The position numbers and the translations under genes were made by a program. DNA of 64,000 nucleotides from Parabacteroides sp900760525 (lineage in GTDB: Bacteria; Bacteroidota; Bacteroidia; Bacteroidales; Tannerellaceae), in the NCBI RefSeq assembly GCF_049860805.1, contig NZ_CP187555.1, forward strand, positions 4,030,001 to 4,094,000, given 5' to 3'. Position 1 is the first letter of the stretch; every line of letters begins with the position of its first letter. The notes under the pieces were generated by a model. That model made no database searches, was not told where the DNA came from, and worked only from the letters and a program-made list of their open reading frames with translations. This document shows, one piece after another, positions 1 through 8,497 of this stretch.

Positions 1-2131
1 GGTCGTTCAGGAAACCGATATCGACACCTAAGTCCAACTGCTTTGTTTCTTCCCAGGTAAGTGCATTGTTTCCTAAATTTCCCAATCCTTTTCCCGGGGC
101 TAAAGAGCCACCCAGGACATAGTTGTAAGTGCTAACCCCTGCAATATACCGGTAATTACCAATATTGTAGTTACCCGTTAATCCGTAGCTGGCTCTTATT
201 TTCAGGTAATTCATAACGTCGGTTACCGGTTCCATGAAAGCTTCGTCAGATGCAATCCATCCGGCCGATACGGAAGGAAAGTTCGCATATTTATTGCCTG
301 TCCCGAAACGTGAGCATCCATCCCGGCGGAATGTCGCCTGCAGTAAGTAGCGGTCTTTGAAGCTGTAGTTAGCACGTGCAATGACGGAGGCCAATGTCCA
401 TTGTTCGACGTTGTTATCACCGTTTTTTGTGGCACCGGCACCCATCCAGGCAATATCATCACTCGGAAAGTCCGTTGCTGTCAGCTGGTTATATTCGTTG
501 GAATATTTCTGTGCACTGTAACCCACCAAGGCATCGATGCTGTGATCTCCGAATTTATGGCTATACATCAACATATTTTCGATTGTCCAGCTATAGTGGA
601 AGTTGGTGTTGTATTGTCCGCTTGCTTTCTGTGGGGGAGCGGTGAACATGGCTCCGCCGGCTGTCGAAGGTGTAAAATCCCTGTAGTTCTTTGCTCCTAA
701 GTCTAAACCTGCCTGGAATTTATATTTGATACCGTTCCATATATCCAGTTCTGCAAAAGCATTGCTTAATAAAGCCAAATCCTGTGTTTTACTTGTTTTC
801 TCATGTAAAACACGTATCCAGTTAGGCTGGGGGAACATACCCGGAGAGTTTAGGGAAAGAATCGGTTCCCCGTTCTCATCGTAAGGATTTACAGTAGGAT
901 CGGCCAAGAACGCAGCGCTTAATATCTGCCAGCCCCCGTCTGTATTTTGATTGTTTTTGATTTGTAAGGTCGGGGCGATGTTCAATCCTAATTTTAATCT
1001 GTCGTTTACCTGATAATCGTTGTTTGCGCGTAAAGAGTAACGTTCAAAATTGGAGTTGTACATAACACCATCCTGACGGAAGTAACCCAATACAATGGCT
1101 GTGTTGAATTTGTCTTTGTTGGCTGTCACACTGACGCTATAGTTTTGTGTGGCAGCATCACGCGTAAGCAGGTCGTACCAGTTAGTACCCGCACCGTATT
1201 GGGATGGATTTTGATATTGCTCCGGAACGCCGCCGGTGTAACCTTCATATCTGGCTGCATCTTCGTAATATTCTTTTTTGTATTGGGCAAATTCTTCTCC
1301 ATTCATAACGTCCGGTGTCTTTAATCCTTTTAGTGTCTGGACACCGAATGAAGCATTCACATCTACTTGGGTTTTGCCTTGTTTACCTCTCTTCGTTGTG
1401 ATCAGTACGACACCGTTGGCGGCACGTGATCCGTACAGGGAAGTTGCTGCGGCATCTTTCAAGATGGAAAAAGTCTCGATTTCATCCGGGTTGATACTGC
1501 TTAAGTCCATATTGACAGGGATTCCGTCAACTACGAACAAAGGTGAACTGCCACCATTGATAGAAGCAGCACCACGGATACGGAATCCCATACCTTTACC
1601 CGGTTGTCCTGTCGACTGGTTGATTTGTACACCTGCTATCTGTCCCTGAAGTTTTTGGGCAAATTGTCCTACAGGGAAGCTCTCTAATTCGGCAGCATCT
1701 ATTTTTGATACCGATCCTGTCAAATCTCTCTTTTTCTGTGTACCGTAACTGACGACGACGAGTTCGTCCAGCTGGTTTACTGTTTCTTTCAGAACGACAT
1801 TTACTGTTTTCTGGTTGGAGACAGGAACCGTTTTCGTTTCATATCCGATGAAACTGATCGTGAGTATTTGATTGGGGTTAACATCTATGGAAAAATTACC
1901 GTCCATATCCGTGATGGTACCGATGGTAGTACCTTTGACGGAAATGTTTGCACCTGGTATAGGTTCTCCTTTTGCGTCTACAACCCGTCCGGTAAGTTTA
2001 CCGTTCGTTTGTTCTATACCACTGATGGAGTCTGTGTTTGCATAAGCATTTGAAATCACATATCCGGGGCTTAAAAATACTGATAATAGTACAGCTTTAG
2101 GCAATAGATTGCTGTATATCGATTTGATCAT
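1..2131 (-). CDS. SusC-like TonB-dependent outer-membrane receptor, C-terminus beyond window
   Basis: The reading frame is open from the ATG at 2131 down to the window edge (about 710 codons; these receptors are usually about 1000 residues, so the end of the barrel is missing). A signal peptide is followed by a CarboxypepD_reg-like domain (about residues 45-125), then the TonB plug with the hallmark run VVVSYGTQKK and the plug motif SILKDAAATSLYGSRAANGV, then barrel strands. There is no STN domain, unlike the second SusC here, so it should not signal through a FecR/sigma pair. SusC proteins import glycan oligomers across the outer membrane together with a SusD lipoprotein, which would lie to the left. 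The substrate cannot be told. The upstream region carries a possible invertible promoter. Confidence 0.95.
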   Translation of the reverse strand, partial: MIKSIYSNLLPKAVLLSVFLSPGYVISNAYANTDSISGIEQTNGKLTGRVVDAKGEPIPGANISVKGTTIGTITDMDGNFSIDVNPNQILTISFIGYETKTVPVSNQKTVNVVLKETVNQLDELVVVSYGTQKKRDLTGSVSKIDAAELESFPVGQFAQKLQGQIAGVQINQSTGQPGKGMGFRIRGAASINGGSSPLFVVDGIPVNMDLSSINPDEIETFSILKDAAATSLYGSRAANGVVLITTKRGKQGKTQVDVNASFGVQTLKGLKTPDVMNGEEFAQYKKEYYEDAARYEGYTGGVPEQYQNPSQYGAGTNWYDLLTRDAATQNYSVSVTANKDKFNTAIVLGYFRQDGVMYNSNFERYSLRANNDYQVNDRLKLGLNIAPTLQIKNNQNTDGGWQILSAAFLADPTVNPYDENGEPILSLNSPGMFPQPNWIRVLHEKTSKTQDLALLSNAFAELDIWNGIKYKFQAGLDLGAKNYRDFTPSTAGGAMFTAPPQKASGQYNTNFHYSWTIENMLMYSHKFGDHSIDALVGYSAQKYSNEYNQLTATDFPSDDIAWMGAGATKNGDNNVEQWTLASVIARANYSFKDRYLLQATFRRDGCSRFGTGNKYANFPSVSAGWIASDEAFMEPVTDVMNYLKIRASYGLTGNYNIGNYRYIAGVSTYNYVLGGSLAPGKGLGNLGNNALTWEETKQLDLGVDIGFLND

Positions 2132-2245
2132 AATATTAAAATTTAATTTAACAGTTGAAATACTCTAATTTTCTCTACTAAAACTTTTTAGGTGTGTTTT
2201 TTACTTCTCTTCATAGGCAAATGATTTAAAATTAAAATTGAATTC

Positions 2246-2490
2246 GTTCTGGTAGAACTATGAACTATTCTGTATGGACAGATATAAAAAAGGTGGCTTG
2301 ATTGTCGATTTGGGCTTATTGGTAGAGACTGTTAGAGTCTTTTGGAAGAGAAAAAAGAGTATATCTTTTTTGGAAGAATATCAATATGGTTAATTTTAAT
2401 ATCATTTTTGAAAACATCCGGTAATATTATATGTCTACTTTTGTCACGGTAGCAAACAATAGACAAGAATAGCCTTAGTTCTACCAGAAC
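2246..2490. repeat. Inverted-repeat-bounded segment upstream of susC (candidate promoter inversion)
   Basis: GTTCTGGTAGAACTA at 2246-2260 recurs in inverted orientation (TAGTTCTACCAGAAC) at 2476-2490, a perfect 15-bp match with 215 bp between. Each arm has its own dyad (GTTCT-3 nt-AGAAC), the form expected of a tyrosine-recombinase crossover site. The enclosed DNA carries a Bacteroidetes-type promoter box pointing away from the receptor gene. I infer a phase-variation switch drawn in the OFF state. No recombinase gene is in the window. The right arm could instead be only a terminator hairpin. Confidence 0.45.
2436..2443 (+). promoter_or_regulatory. Bacteroidetes -7 box facing away from susC
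   Basis: TACTTTTG matches the TAnnTTTG consensus on the plus strand. The nearest TTTG-type -33 element (2407-2410) lies 25 bp upstream, longer than the usual 19-21 bp. No plus-strand gene follows. Inverting 2246-2490 would place the box at about 2293-2300, pointing at the susC start about 160 bp away. Confidence 0.45.
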
Positions 2491-2495
2491 TAAGG
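2473..2495 (-). terminator. Hairpin downstream of the DUF4252/sigma operon
   Basis: CCTTAGTTCT and AGAACTAAGG form a perfect 10-bp stem with a 3-nt loop, 49 bp beyond the stop of the last operon gene. The following minus-strand sequence is only moderately T-rich. It overlaps the right arm of the inverted repeat, so it may serve as terminator, recombination site or both. Confidence 0.45.
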
Positions 2496-2543
2496 TATTC
2501 CAAAAGCATACTTATCGTTTCGGGAAACTATACTTTTCCTTTT

Positions 2544-3038
2544 TTAGTTGTAACTGATCGTTACCTGTTTCTTATCGTTTTGGGAAAGGCTTTTTGCCAC
2601 ATCCTGTATATCCTGCAACGTGAACTTTCCTGTTATTTTGATGACCACATAGTCCGAATCCGTGTCGGCCAGCATAATCATTTCGTTGATCAGATCACCA
2701 TTCTGGACTATGTAAAAAGAGGCGCGCGTATCGTTATCTTTCACACGCATCAGTTCTTCATGCGATTTGCTGATGAGGCTGCCGAATTCTTTCCGCATCT
2801 GGTCACGAACTTCCCGTTTGTCGGAAGTTACGATTTGGAGGTTGTTTATTTTCCCTTTCAGGTTCATCAAGTTAAGGCCGCCGCTTTCTACGTTAGGGAT
2901 CATGTCGAACATTTTTTTGGAGATGAAGACGGATGTTACGTTATCCATATCGGCATACTTTTCGAACAGTTTGTCCTGAGCGAAGCACAGGCTGGTGCAG
3001 CAAAGGAAAAGAATCAGGAATATATTCTTGGATTTCAT
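2544..3038 (-). CDS. DUF4252 family exported protein
   Basis: 164 residues with a signal peptide (MKSKNIFLILFLCC, cleavage near CFAQ). The body has the DUF4252 pattern seen in Bacteroidetes: a segment near VTSVFISKKMFDMIPN, a central region with clustered charges, and a C-terminal part ending in a VVIKITGKF strand. The function of the family is not known. It is the last gene of a four-gene unit and starts 4 bp after the anti-sigma-like gene. The other DUF4252 protein opens the same operon, so the pair brackets the sigma and anti-sigma genes and may be either target or sensor of that pair (inference). Confidence 0.85.
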   Translation of the reverse strand: MKSKNIFLILFLCCTSLCFAQDKLFEKYADMDNVTSVFISKKMFDMIPNVESGGLNLMNLKGKINNLQIVTSDKREVRDQMRKEFGSLISKSHEELMRVKDNDTRASFYIVQNGDLINEMIMLADTDSDYVVIKITGKFTLQDIQDVAKSLSQNDKKQVTISYN

Positions 3039-3042
3039 AAGA

Positions 3043-3444
3043 TTAATCGTTTAAATGTTTGTTTAAAATGTTGTTTACTTTATCTATTTCCTGCTCTGCG
3101 TCATTCACCTGGCTAATACCTTTGTTGAGGTTCTGTGACAGCAGGAGCAGAGCCTTTTCGGCGGCGACGGCGGCTTCTTCCGGATTGGTGTAAGTGTCGC
3201 GGGGCCGGTCCGGAGTGTGAGACGATACGTCGTACTGGAAAAAGGCGATGCACAGCAGGATGGCTGCTACTGCTCCGCTTAACCAGTATAAGGAGCGTCT
3301 ACGAGTCCATGAACGAGTTTTCTTTTCTTCCGCGGAAGCCCAGGCATCGATCTGCTGTTCCAGCCTGCGGGAAAGTCCTTCGGGTAAAGCCTGCTCCTCC
3401 TGGAGGGCTTTATTGATCAGTTCGTCTATCTTTTTATCGTCCAT
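3043..3444 (-). CDS. Single-pass membrane protein, likely anti-sigma factor
   Basis: 133 residues from the ATG at 3444, five bases after the sigma-factor stop; a TTG at 3453 is possible but less likely. Residues 1-55 are charged and cytoplasmic, with no zinc-binding HxxxCxxC motif visible. A transmembrane helix follows (LYWLSGAVAAILLCIAFF), then an outside domain rich in Ala, Asn and Leu that looks alpha-helical. Position directly after an ECF sigma gene and topology argue for an anti-sigma factor holding the sigma at the membrane. I see no strong sequence family. Confidence 0.65.
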   Translation of the reverse strand: MDDKKIDELINKALQEEQALPEGLSRRLEQQIDAWASAEEKKTRSWTRRRSLYWLSGAVAAILLCIAFFQYDVSSHTPDRPRDTYTNPEEAAVAAEKALLLLSQNLNKGISQVNDAEQEIDKVNNILNKHLND

Positions 3445-3449
3445 ATTCG

Positions 3450-3953
3450 TCAAGTATAATATTTTTCAAATTGTTCCCTGATTATTTTTCGTGCCCGGGA
3501 AAGCAGCACCCGTATGTTGACGGCACTCAGGCCGGTGATCTGTTCTATCTCATCCATCGAGCAGTCTTCAATTCCTCTTAGCCGGAGGACTTGCCGTTGG
3601 TTTTCCGGCAGGCGGCTGACGAGGTGGCGGACTTGCTGTACTTTGTCTTTCATTTCCAGTTTTTCGTCCGGAGAAGAATCTGGCGAGAAGGCGACAACTT
3701 CGGTGACTTCTTCGTTATGCCTGCCCACACGGGGAGAACGAAGGAAATCGATACAAAGATTTTTGACCAGCGTCACACAGAAGGCTTCCGGATTCTGAAC
3801 ATCGGTCAGTTCCTCCCGCCGGCTCCATAGCTTATAGTAGGCATCTTGCAGGATATCTTCGGCATCGGATTTGTTTTCGACCAATGCGTAAGCGATCCGG
3901 AAGAGCTTGGGATGCAGAGGAAGGAACAGCCTTTTAAAGCTCTCAACATCCAT
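3450..3953 (-). CDS. ECF-type RNA polymerase sigma factor
   Basis: 167 residues, a normal length for an ECF sigma. Region 2 is seen at about residues 10-75 (ALVENKSDAEDILQDAYYKLW, the core-binding and -10 reading part) and region 4 at about 110-160 (LPENQRQVLRLRGIEDCSMDEIEQITG, a helix-turn-helix for the -35 element). Its start overlaps the end of the upstream DUF4252 gene by 11 bp, implying translational coupling. It probably directs transcription of its own operon and of an unknown envelope regulon. Confidence 0.9.
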   Translation of the reverse strand: MDVESFKRLFLPLHPKLFRIAYALVENKSDAEDILQDAYYKLWSRREELTDVQNPEAFCVTLVKNLCIDFLRSPRVGRHNEEVTEVVAFSPDSSPDEKLEMKDKVQQVRHLVSRLPENQRQVLRLRGIEDCSMDEIEQITGLSAVNIRVLLSRARKIIREQFEKYYT

Positions 3954-4395
3954 CTTTGTGGTCGTTTATTACTTTTTCGATATCAGAGGGTTTGATTTTC
4001 CCTTTGATACGGATCAGGGCATCGTCACCTCCGTCGGTTGTCAGGATTACCAGTTCGCGGATGACATCTTTGTCGATGCGTACCATTACTTTCGTGCGGC
4101 TGCCCTCTTCGTTTGAATTGACCATTGTTTCGTAATTCGGGTCTTTCAGTTTCTTGATGGCGGTGCGTAGATTGTCTTTGACGGTACTGCCGCATTCCTC
4201 GAAAGAAAGGACTTCGATGCTGTTCACACCCATCGTTTCGGTAAACAGGCTGCTTATTTTCATAAGGAACGGGCCGACCGTTACGCGGGTTACGTTTTCC
4301 TGTTTGGCAAAGTCGTTGAATAGTTTGTCCATGCTCTGGCTATATCCTGCCTGGCAGAATAGCATGAGGATCAGAATTGCGATGTATTTTTTCAT
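3943..4395 (-). CDS. DUF4252 family exported protein, first gene of sigma operon
   Basis: 150 residues with a signal peptide ending near GYSQS. The sequence has the same layout as the 164-residue DUF4252 protein at the other end of the operon (KLFNDFAKQENVTRVTVGPFLMKI, then a C-terminal DALIRIKGKI strand), so the two are diverged paralogues. No function is established. The gene leads the operon DUF4252, sigma, anti-sigma, DUF4252. The 124 bp before it contain no obvious TAnnTTTG box, which would fit control by the operon's own ECF sigma. Confidence 0.85.
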   Translation of the reverse strand: MKKYIAILILMLFCQAGYSQSMDKLFNDFAKQENVTRVTVGPFLMKISSLFTETMGVNSIEVLSFEECGSTVKDNLRTAIKKLKDPNYETMVNSNEEGSRTKVMVRIDKDVIRELVILTTDGGDDALIRIKGKIKPSDIEKVINDHKDGC

Positions 4396-4519
4396 CTTTC
4401 TTGTGTATTAATCGTTACTTGATTCCGTTAATTCCGGCTCTTTCAATGCGCGCTATTGAAGAGCGTTCATTGAGTAGACGGGAACGGAAAAGAAGTTGTT
4501 ACAAAGAAAGGGAAAAAAA

Positions 4520-5422
4520 TTATTTTTTTTCTTTGTTCTCTGCTATTTCAACGAAGTAAACGCTGGAACAGATGAGCAATATGGCTATCAGTTGCGACCA
4601 GCTGAAACGGTCCTGCCCCAACGTAAGCGATACGATAGTGGCGACAATCAGGATCAGGTAGCCATAGAGGGCGACCAAAGTCGTACTCAGGTATTTCAGG
4701 CCGATGGGGATTAGCAGATAGCTGATGACGGTAGGGAAGATCAGGACGAACATAAGGATAAGGAAAGGCGTCCAGTGTAAAGGCAATTCCAGCACCTTGG
4801 CATCGAAACCGGTTATTGCCGACACGATAAGGGCCGAAAAAGCCGCTCCTGTAAACGTATATCGCAACATGGTCATCACCCCGACCTTACTCAATATCCG
4901 GTTGCTGATAATCAGGTAGGCGGCATATGCGAACGAACTCATCAGGCAGAGTATATTTCCGGTAAAAGCGTCGGCAGCCAGGTCGTCGCTCTTTTGTGTC
5001 AGGATGCAAAGTAGGGCGCCTCCCAGTCCGATCAATATTCCGACAACCTTCATCTTTGTTATTTTCTCTTTGAAAAAGATTACGGCAAGAATGAATACCC
5101 AGATCGGTTCGAGGCTGGTGAAGATGGAACTGGAAACCGGAGTCGTTTTGCTCAGCCCGATCAAGTAGAAGAACATGAAGCCATAGATACCCAGCGCCCC
5201 TAACAGGAAAAGAGATATCTTCTCCTTCCGTGTGGAGGTTTCCGGTTTTGTAAACATCCCGATAATCCAGAAAGCCACTGCCGCGAAAGTGCATCGTAGC
5301 GTAACACCCGAAAGCGGCGTCATCCAGAGCGGCAGCAAATATTTCAGTGCATTCATGTTCAGACCGCTGAAGGTCTTGGATATTACCATACTGACATTTG
5401 CTTCTGTAACTTTATTCTTCAT
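4520..5422 (-). CDS. DMT-superfamily (EamA) inner-membrane transporter
   Basis: 300 residues made almost entirely of hydrophobic helices, with about ten transmembrane segments in two EamA halves (about residues 10-140 and 155-290). Features include the helix-ending ...TPVSSSIFTSLEPIWVFILAVIFF of the first half, as in other drug/metabolite transporters. The substrate cannot be predicted; relatives export amino acids or metabolites. It follows the MFS gene by 18 bp on the same strand, so the two are probably co-transcribed. Confidence 0.88.
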   Translation of the reverse strand: MKNKVTEANVSMVISKTFSGLNMNALKYLLPLWMTPLSGVTLRCTFAAVAFWIIGMFTKPETSTRKEKISLFLLGALGIYGFMFFYLIGLSKTTPVSSSIFTSLEPIWVFILAVIFFKEKITKMKVVGILIGLGGALLCILTQKSDDLAADAFTGNILCLMSSFAYAAYLIISNRILSKVGVMTMLRYTFTGAAFSALIVSAITGFDAKVLELPLHWTPFLILMFVLIFPTVISYLLIPIGLKYLSTTLVALYGYLILIVATIVSLTLGQDRFSWSQLIAILLICSSVYFVEIAENKEKK

Positions 5423-5440
5423 GCTTGATACGGTTTGATA

Positions 5441-6700
5441 TTATGCGGATTTGAAACTGTCGTTGAATAAGAATGAATCCCGTTTGATATAGGCCCAGGC
5501 GGCCGCTATCAGCGCGATCACCATATTGAAGATGAAAGCGAATTGCTGGGTTTCGATATGGAAAAGGTCTTTAAAGACATTGATGATAAACGGGCAAAGC
5601 AGGATTGCTAAGTAATTCATCGCCATCACAAAAGCCAATGCCAGCGTCACTTTGGACGGGATCGCCGTGCGTGTCGTCTTATCGTAGGCGATAGGCTGTA
5701 TGACGCCATATCCGAATCCGGTAAAGATGCATCCCAATCCGATCAGCCACTCTGTCCGTGAGATCAGGATAAGTGCCATCCCGAAAGCAATGGAAAGCAT
5801 ACAAACGAACTTGGTCTTTTTCCCGAAATAGGAAACGACCTGGTTAAGCACGAAGCCCGGTGCCATGATAGCCAGGAAAAAGAGCGAGATCATGATGCCC
5901 GAATTACCGCTGGTAAAATGGTATTCTTTCATCAGGAACGGCAGGTTGAAGCTGATAATGATCACCAGATAAGTAGCCAGCCCGTAGAACGCCATAATCT
6001 GCATCAGGTGTCGTATCTGTATGCCTGATTTACCGAAACTGCTGTCGGTAGCCCCATCCGTTTTTCCGGCTTCCGCCTGTGGAGCCGCCGGTTTTGCAGT
6101 AGTATGCGTACTCGTGTCGGGATAGGGCGAAATATTCTTTTTCAGATAGAACGAGAGAACGATCGAGATCAGTGGAAACAGATAGACGACGAACGGCAGA
6201 TGCCAGTTTACCTCTGCCAGGTAACCGGTCAGAATCGTAGCCAGCACCAAAGTGACATTCGTGATCGCGGAACTAAGCCCGAACTGCTTTGTCCGGTACG
6301 CCCCTGTGAAAAAGCGGGAGATCAAGCCCGTGGAAAGCGGTACGATCAACCCCGAACCGATCCCTAAAAGCGCACTGACGGCTATCAGTTGCCACATCTT
6401 CGTCGAAAGCAAATACAAAATACCGCTCAGCGAGAAGATCACCAGGCCGACTTGCAGCAGGAGGATATTATTGATTTTTTCCGTCAACTTGCCCGACAGG
6501 ATGATAAAAGGAATGATCAGCAGGGAAGGGAGAGACGAAAGCATCTGTATGTCCAGCTCCGTGGAATGGGGGAAGATCGCAGAAAGTTTCCCCAGGATGG
6601 GGGAGACGGCCAGGCCGGGCAGTGCATTCAGTGCCGAGATCGACCATATACCTATTAATGTAATAAGGGGGATCGTCCCCTTTCCGGTCTGTATTCGCAT
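5441..6700 (-). CDS. Major facilitator superfamily transporter
   Basis: 419 residues with about twelve transmembrane helices and a charged central loop near residues 195-220 (rich in Ala, Thr and Lys) separating the two halves, as in MFS carriers. The N-terminal half resembles cyanate/NreB-type uniporters and drug exporters, but I cannot name a substrate. It is the first gene of a two-gene unit with the EamA transporter. The 268-bp gap to gadB upstream must hold both divergent promoters. Confidence 0.88.
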   Translation of the reverse strand: MRIQTGKGTIPLITLIGIWSISALNALPGLAVSPILGKLSAIFPHSTELDIQMLSSLPSLLIIPFIILSGKLTEKINNILLLQVGLVIFSLSGILYLLSTKMWQLIAVSALLGIGSGLIVPLSTGLISRFFTGAYRTKQFGLSSAITNVTLVLATILTGYLAEVNWHLPFVVYLFPLISIVLSFYLKKNISPYPDTSTHTTAKPAAPQAEAGKTDGATDSSFGKSGIQIRHLMQIMAFYGLATYLVIIISFNLPFLMKEYHFTSGNSGIMISLFFLAIMAPGFVLNQVVSYFGKKTKFVCMLSIAFGMALILISRTEWLIGLGCIFTGFGYGVIQPIAYDKTTRTAIPSKVTLALAFVMAMNYLAILLCPFIINVFKDLFHIETQQFAFIFNMVIALIAAAWAYIKRDSFLFNDSFKSA

Positions 6701-6968
6701 AATCGTTTTATTTTATTGTATTGAAACAATCCCGAAAAGCGAATGTTCACTTTAGAACTTCATATACTTATATAAAATCCTTTTGCAGAGCCGTTTTAGG
6801 TTAAAATACGAGTAGATTTTGGCACTCTTATATAACATTATTTTAATAAACCCCAAATATCGTATGTTTAACCAAAAACGCAGAACAATTGCGGATAGTA
6901 GCTGTTTTTGCCATACAATCGACCGGAATAAGTCGATAACGCCATTAATAATTAAAAACAAAAAAGAC
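6701..6968. promoter_or_regulatory. Divergent intergenic region between the MFS gene and gadB
   Basis: AT-rich 268 bp with no gene. On the gadB side there is a near-consensus box TAGATTTTG at 6814-6822. The gadB ATG is preceded by an A-rich leader rather than a Shine-Dalgarno site, which is normal for this phylum. I see no clear operator. Confidence 0.35.
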
Positions 6969-8405
6969 ATGGAAGATTCTAATTTCAGAAAAGGTGATGC
7001 CAAGACAGCAATCTTTGGCTCGGAAAAAATGTTACAAGCCTCTCCTGTAGACAAAATCCCAGATGGTCCTACCACCCCGGAAATCGCGTATCAAATGGTT
7101 AAAGACGAAACGTTTGCACAGACACAACCCCGTTTGAACCTGGCTACATTCGTAACTACCTACATGGACGACTATGCAACCAAACTTATGAACGAGGCAA
7201 TCAACATCAACTACATCGATGAAACGGAATATCCGCGTATTGCCGTAATGAACGCCAAATGTATCAATATCGTAGCCAATTTGTGGAACTCCCCCGAACA
7301 GGCAAAATGGAAAGCCGGAGCTTTGGCTATCGGTTCTTCCGAAGCATGTATGTTAGGTGGTGTTGCAGCCTGGCTGCGCTGGCGTAAGAAAAGATTGGCC
7401 GCCGGTAAGCCTGTAGACAAACCGAACTTCGTTATCTCTACCGGATTCCAGGTTGTATGGGAAAAATTCGCCCAGCTTTGGCAGATCGAGATGCGCCAGG
7501 TTCCTCTGACGCTGGATAAGACTACGCTCGATCCCGAAGAAGCATTGAAGATGTGTGATGAAAATACGATCTGTATCGTGCCCATCCAAGGGGTTACATG
7601 GACAGGTCTGAATGATGATGTAGAAGCTCTGGACAAAGCTCTCGACGCCTACAATGCAAAGACTGGTTACGATATTCCTATTCATGTGGATGCTGCTTCC
7701 GGCGGCTTTATCCTCCCGTTCCTGAAACCGGAATTGAAGTGGGACTTCCGTTTGAAATGGGTTCTTTCCATCAGTACGTCCGGACATAAGTTCGGTCTGG
7801 TTTACCCGGGTCTGGGCTGGGTTGTCTGGAAAGACAAATCTTATTTGCCTGATTCCATGTCATTCAGTGTAAACTATCTGGGAGCTAACATCACACAGGT
7901 CGGTTTGAACTTCTCCCGTCCTGCCGCCCAGATCCTCGGACAATACTACCAGTTCATCCGTCTCGGTTTCGAAGGATATAAAGCAGTCCAGGAAAACAGC
8001 ATGGCAGTCACCCAATACCTGCACGACCAGATCGGCAAGATGGCTCCGTTCGTAAACTACAGCAACGAAGTCGTGAACCCGTTGTTCATCTGGTATCTGA
8101 AACCGGATTATGCAAAGAAGGCAAAATGGACACTGTATGACTTGCAGGATAAACTGAAACAAAGCGGTTGGATGGTTCCGGCTTATACACTGCCTAACAA
8201 TCTTGAAAATTATGTAGTGATGCGTATCGTTGCCCGTCAGGGACTCAGCCGGGATATGGCAGACCAATTGTTGAACGATATCAATGCAGCCATTGCAGAA
8301 TTTGAAAAACTCGAATATCCGACTCCTACCCGTATTGCACAGGATAAGAATCTGGAAGTGAAAGGTTCTGTATTTACTCACACGGGTATGCCTCACAAGA
8401 AGTAA
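6969..8405 (+). CDS. gadB: Glutamate decarboxylase
   Basis: 478 residues from the ATG at 6969; the frame is open further upstream, but this start (MEDSNFRKGD) matches the family N-terminus and length (E. coli GadB 466). The enzyme converts L-glutamate to GABA and CO2, using up one cytoplasmic proton. Visible motifs are HVDAAS with the PLP-pyridine aspartate (D241) and STSGHKFG with the Schiff-base lysine (K274). The C-terminal tail contains FTHTGMPHKK, corresponding to the pH-responsive tail of E. coli GadB. It sits with glutaminase, a channel and a Glu/GABA antiporter, which together form a GABA-producing acid-resistance system. Confidence 0.97.
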   Translation: MEDSNFRKGDAKTAIFGSEKMLQASPVDKIPDGPTTPEIAYQMVKDETFAQTQPRLNLATFVTTYMDDYATKLMNEAININYIDETEYPRIAVMNAKCINIVANLWNSPEQAKWKAGALAIGSSEACMLGGVAAWLRWRKKRLAAGKPVDKPNFVISTGFQVVWEKFAQLWQIEMRQVPLTLDKTTLDPEEALKMCDENTICIVPIQGVTWTGLNDDVEALDKALDAYNAKTGYDIPIHVDAASGGFILPFLKPELKWDFRLKWVLSISTSGHKFGLVYPGLGWVVWKDKSYLPDSMSFSVNYLGANITQVGLNFSRPAAQILGQYYQFIRLGFEGYKAVQENSMAVTQYLHDQIGKMAPFVNYSNEVVNPLFIWYLKPDYAKKAKWTLYDLQDKLKQSGWMVPAYTLPNNLENYVVMRIVARQGLSRDMADQLLNDINAAIAEFEKLEYPTPTRIAQDKNLEVKGSVFTHTGMPHKK

Positions 8406-8497
8406 TCCTGTTGACTATATATATTCAAGAGTGAGGGAGTTGCAGCCCTGTTGCGACGACCTCCTCTTTCACTATCAATTTTTAATATCAGTTGTTT

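Noticed and set aside
8410..8480. Possible attenuator hairpin between gadB and glsA
   Set aside because: AGTGA/TCACT and GGAG/CTCC pair only with a large bulge and there is no clear T-run; too weak to list as a feature.
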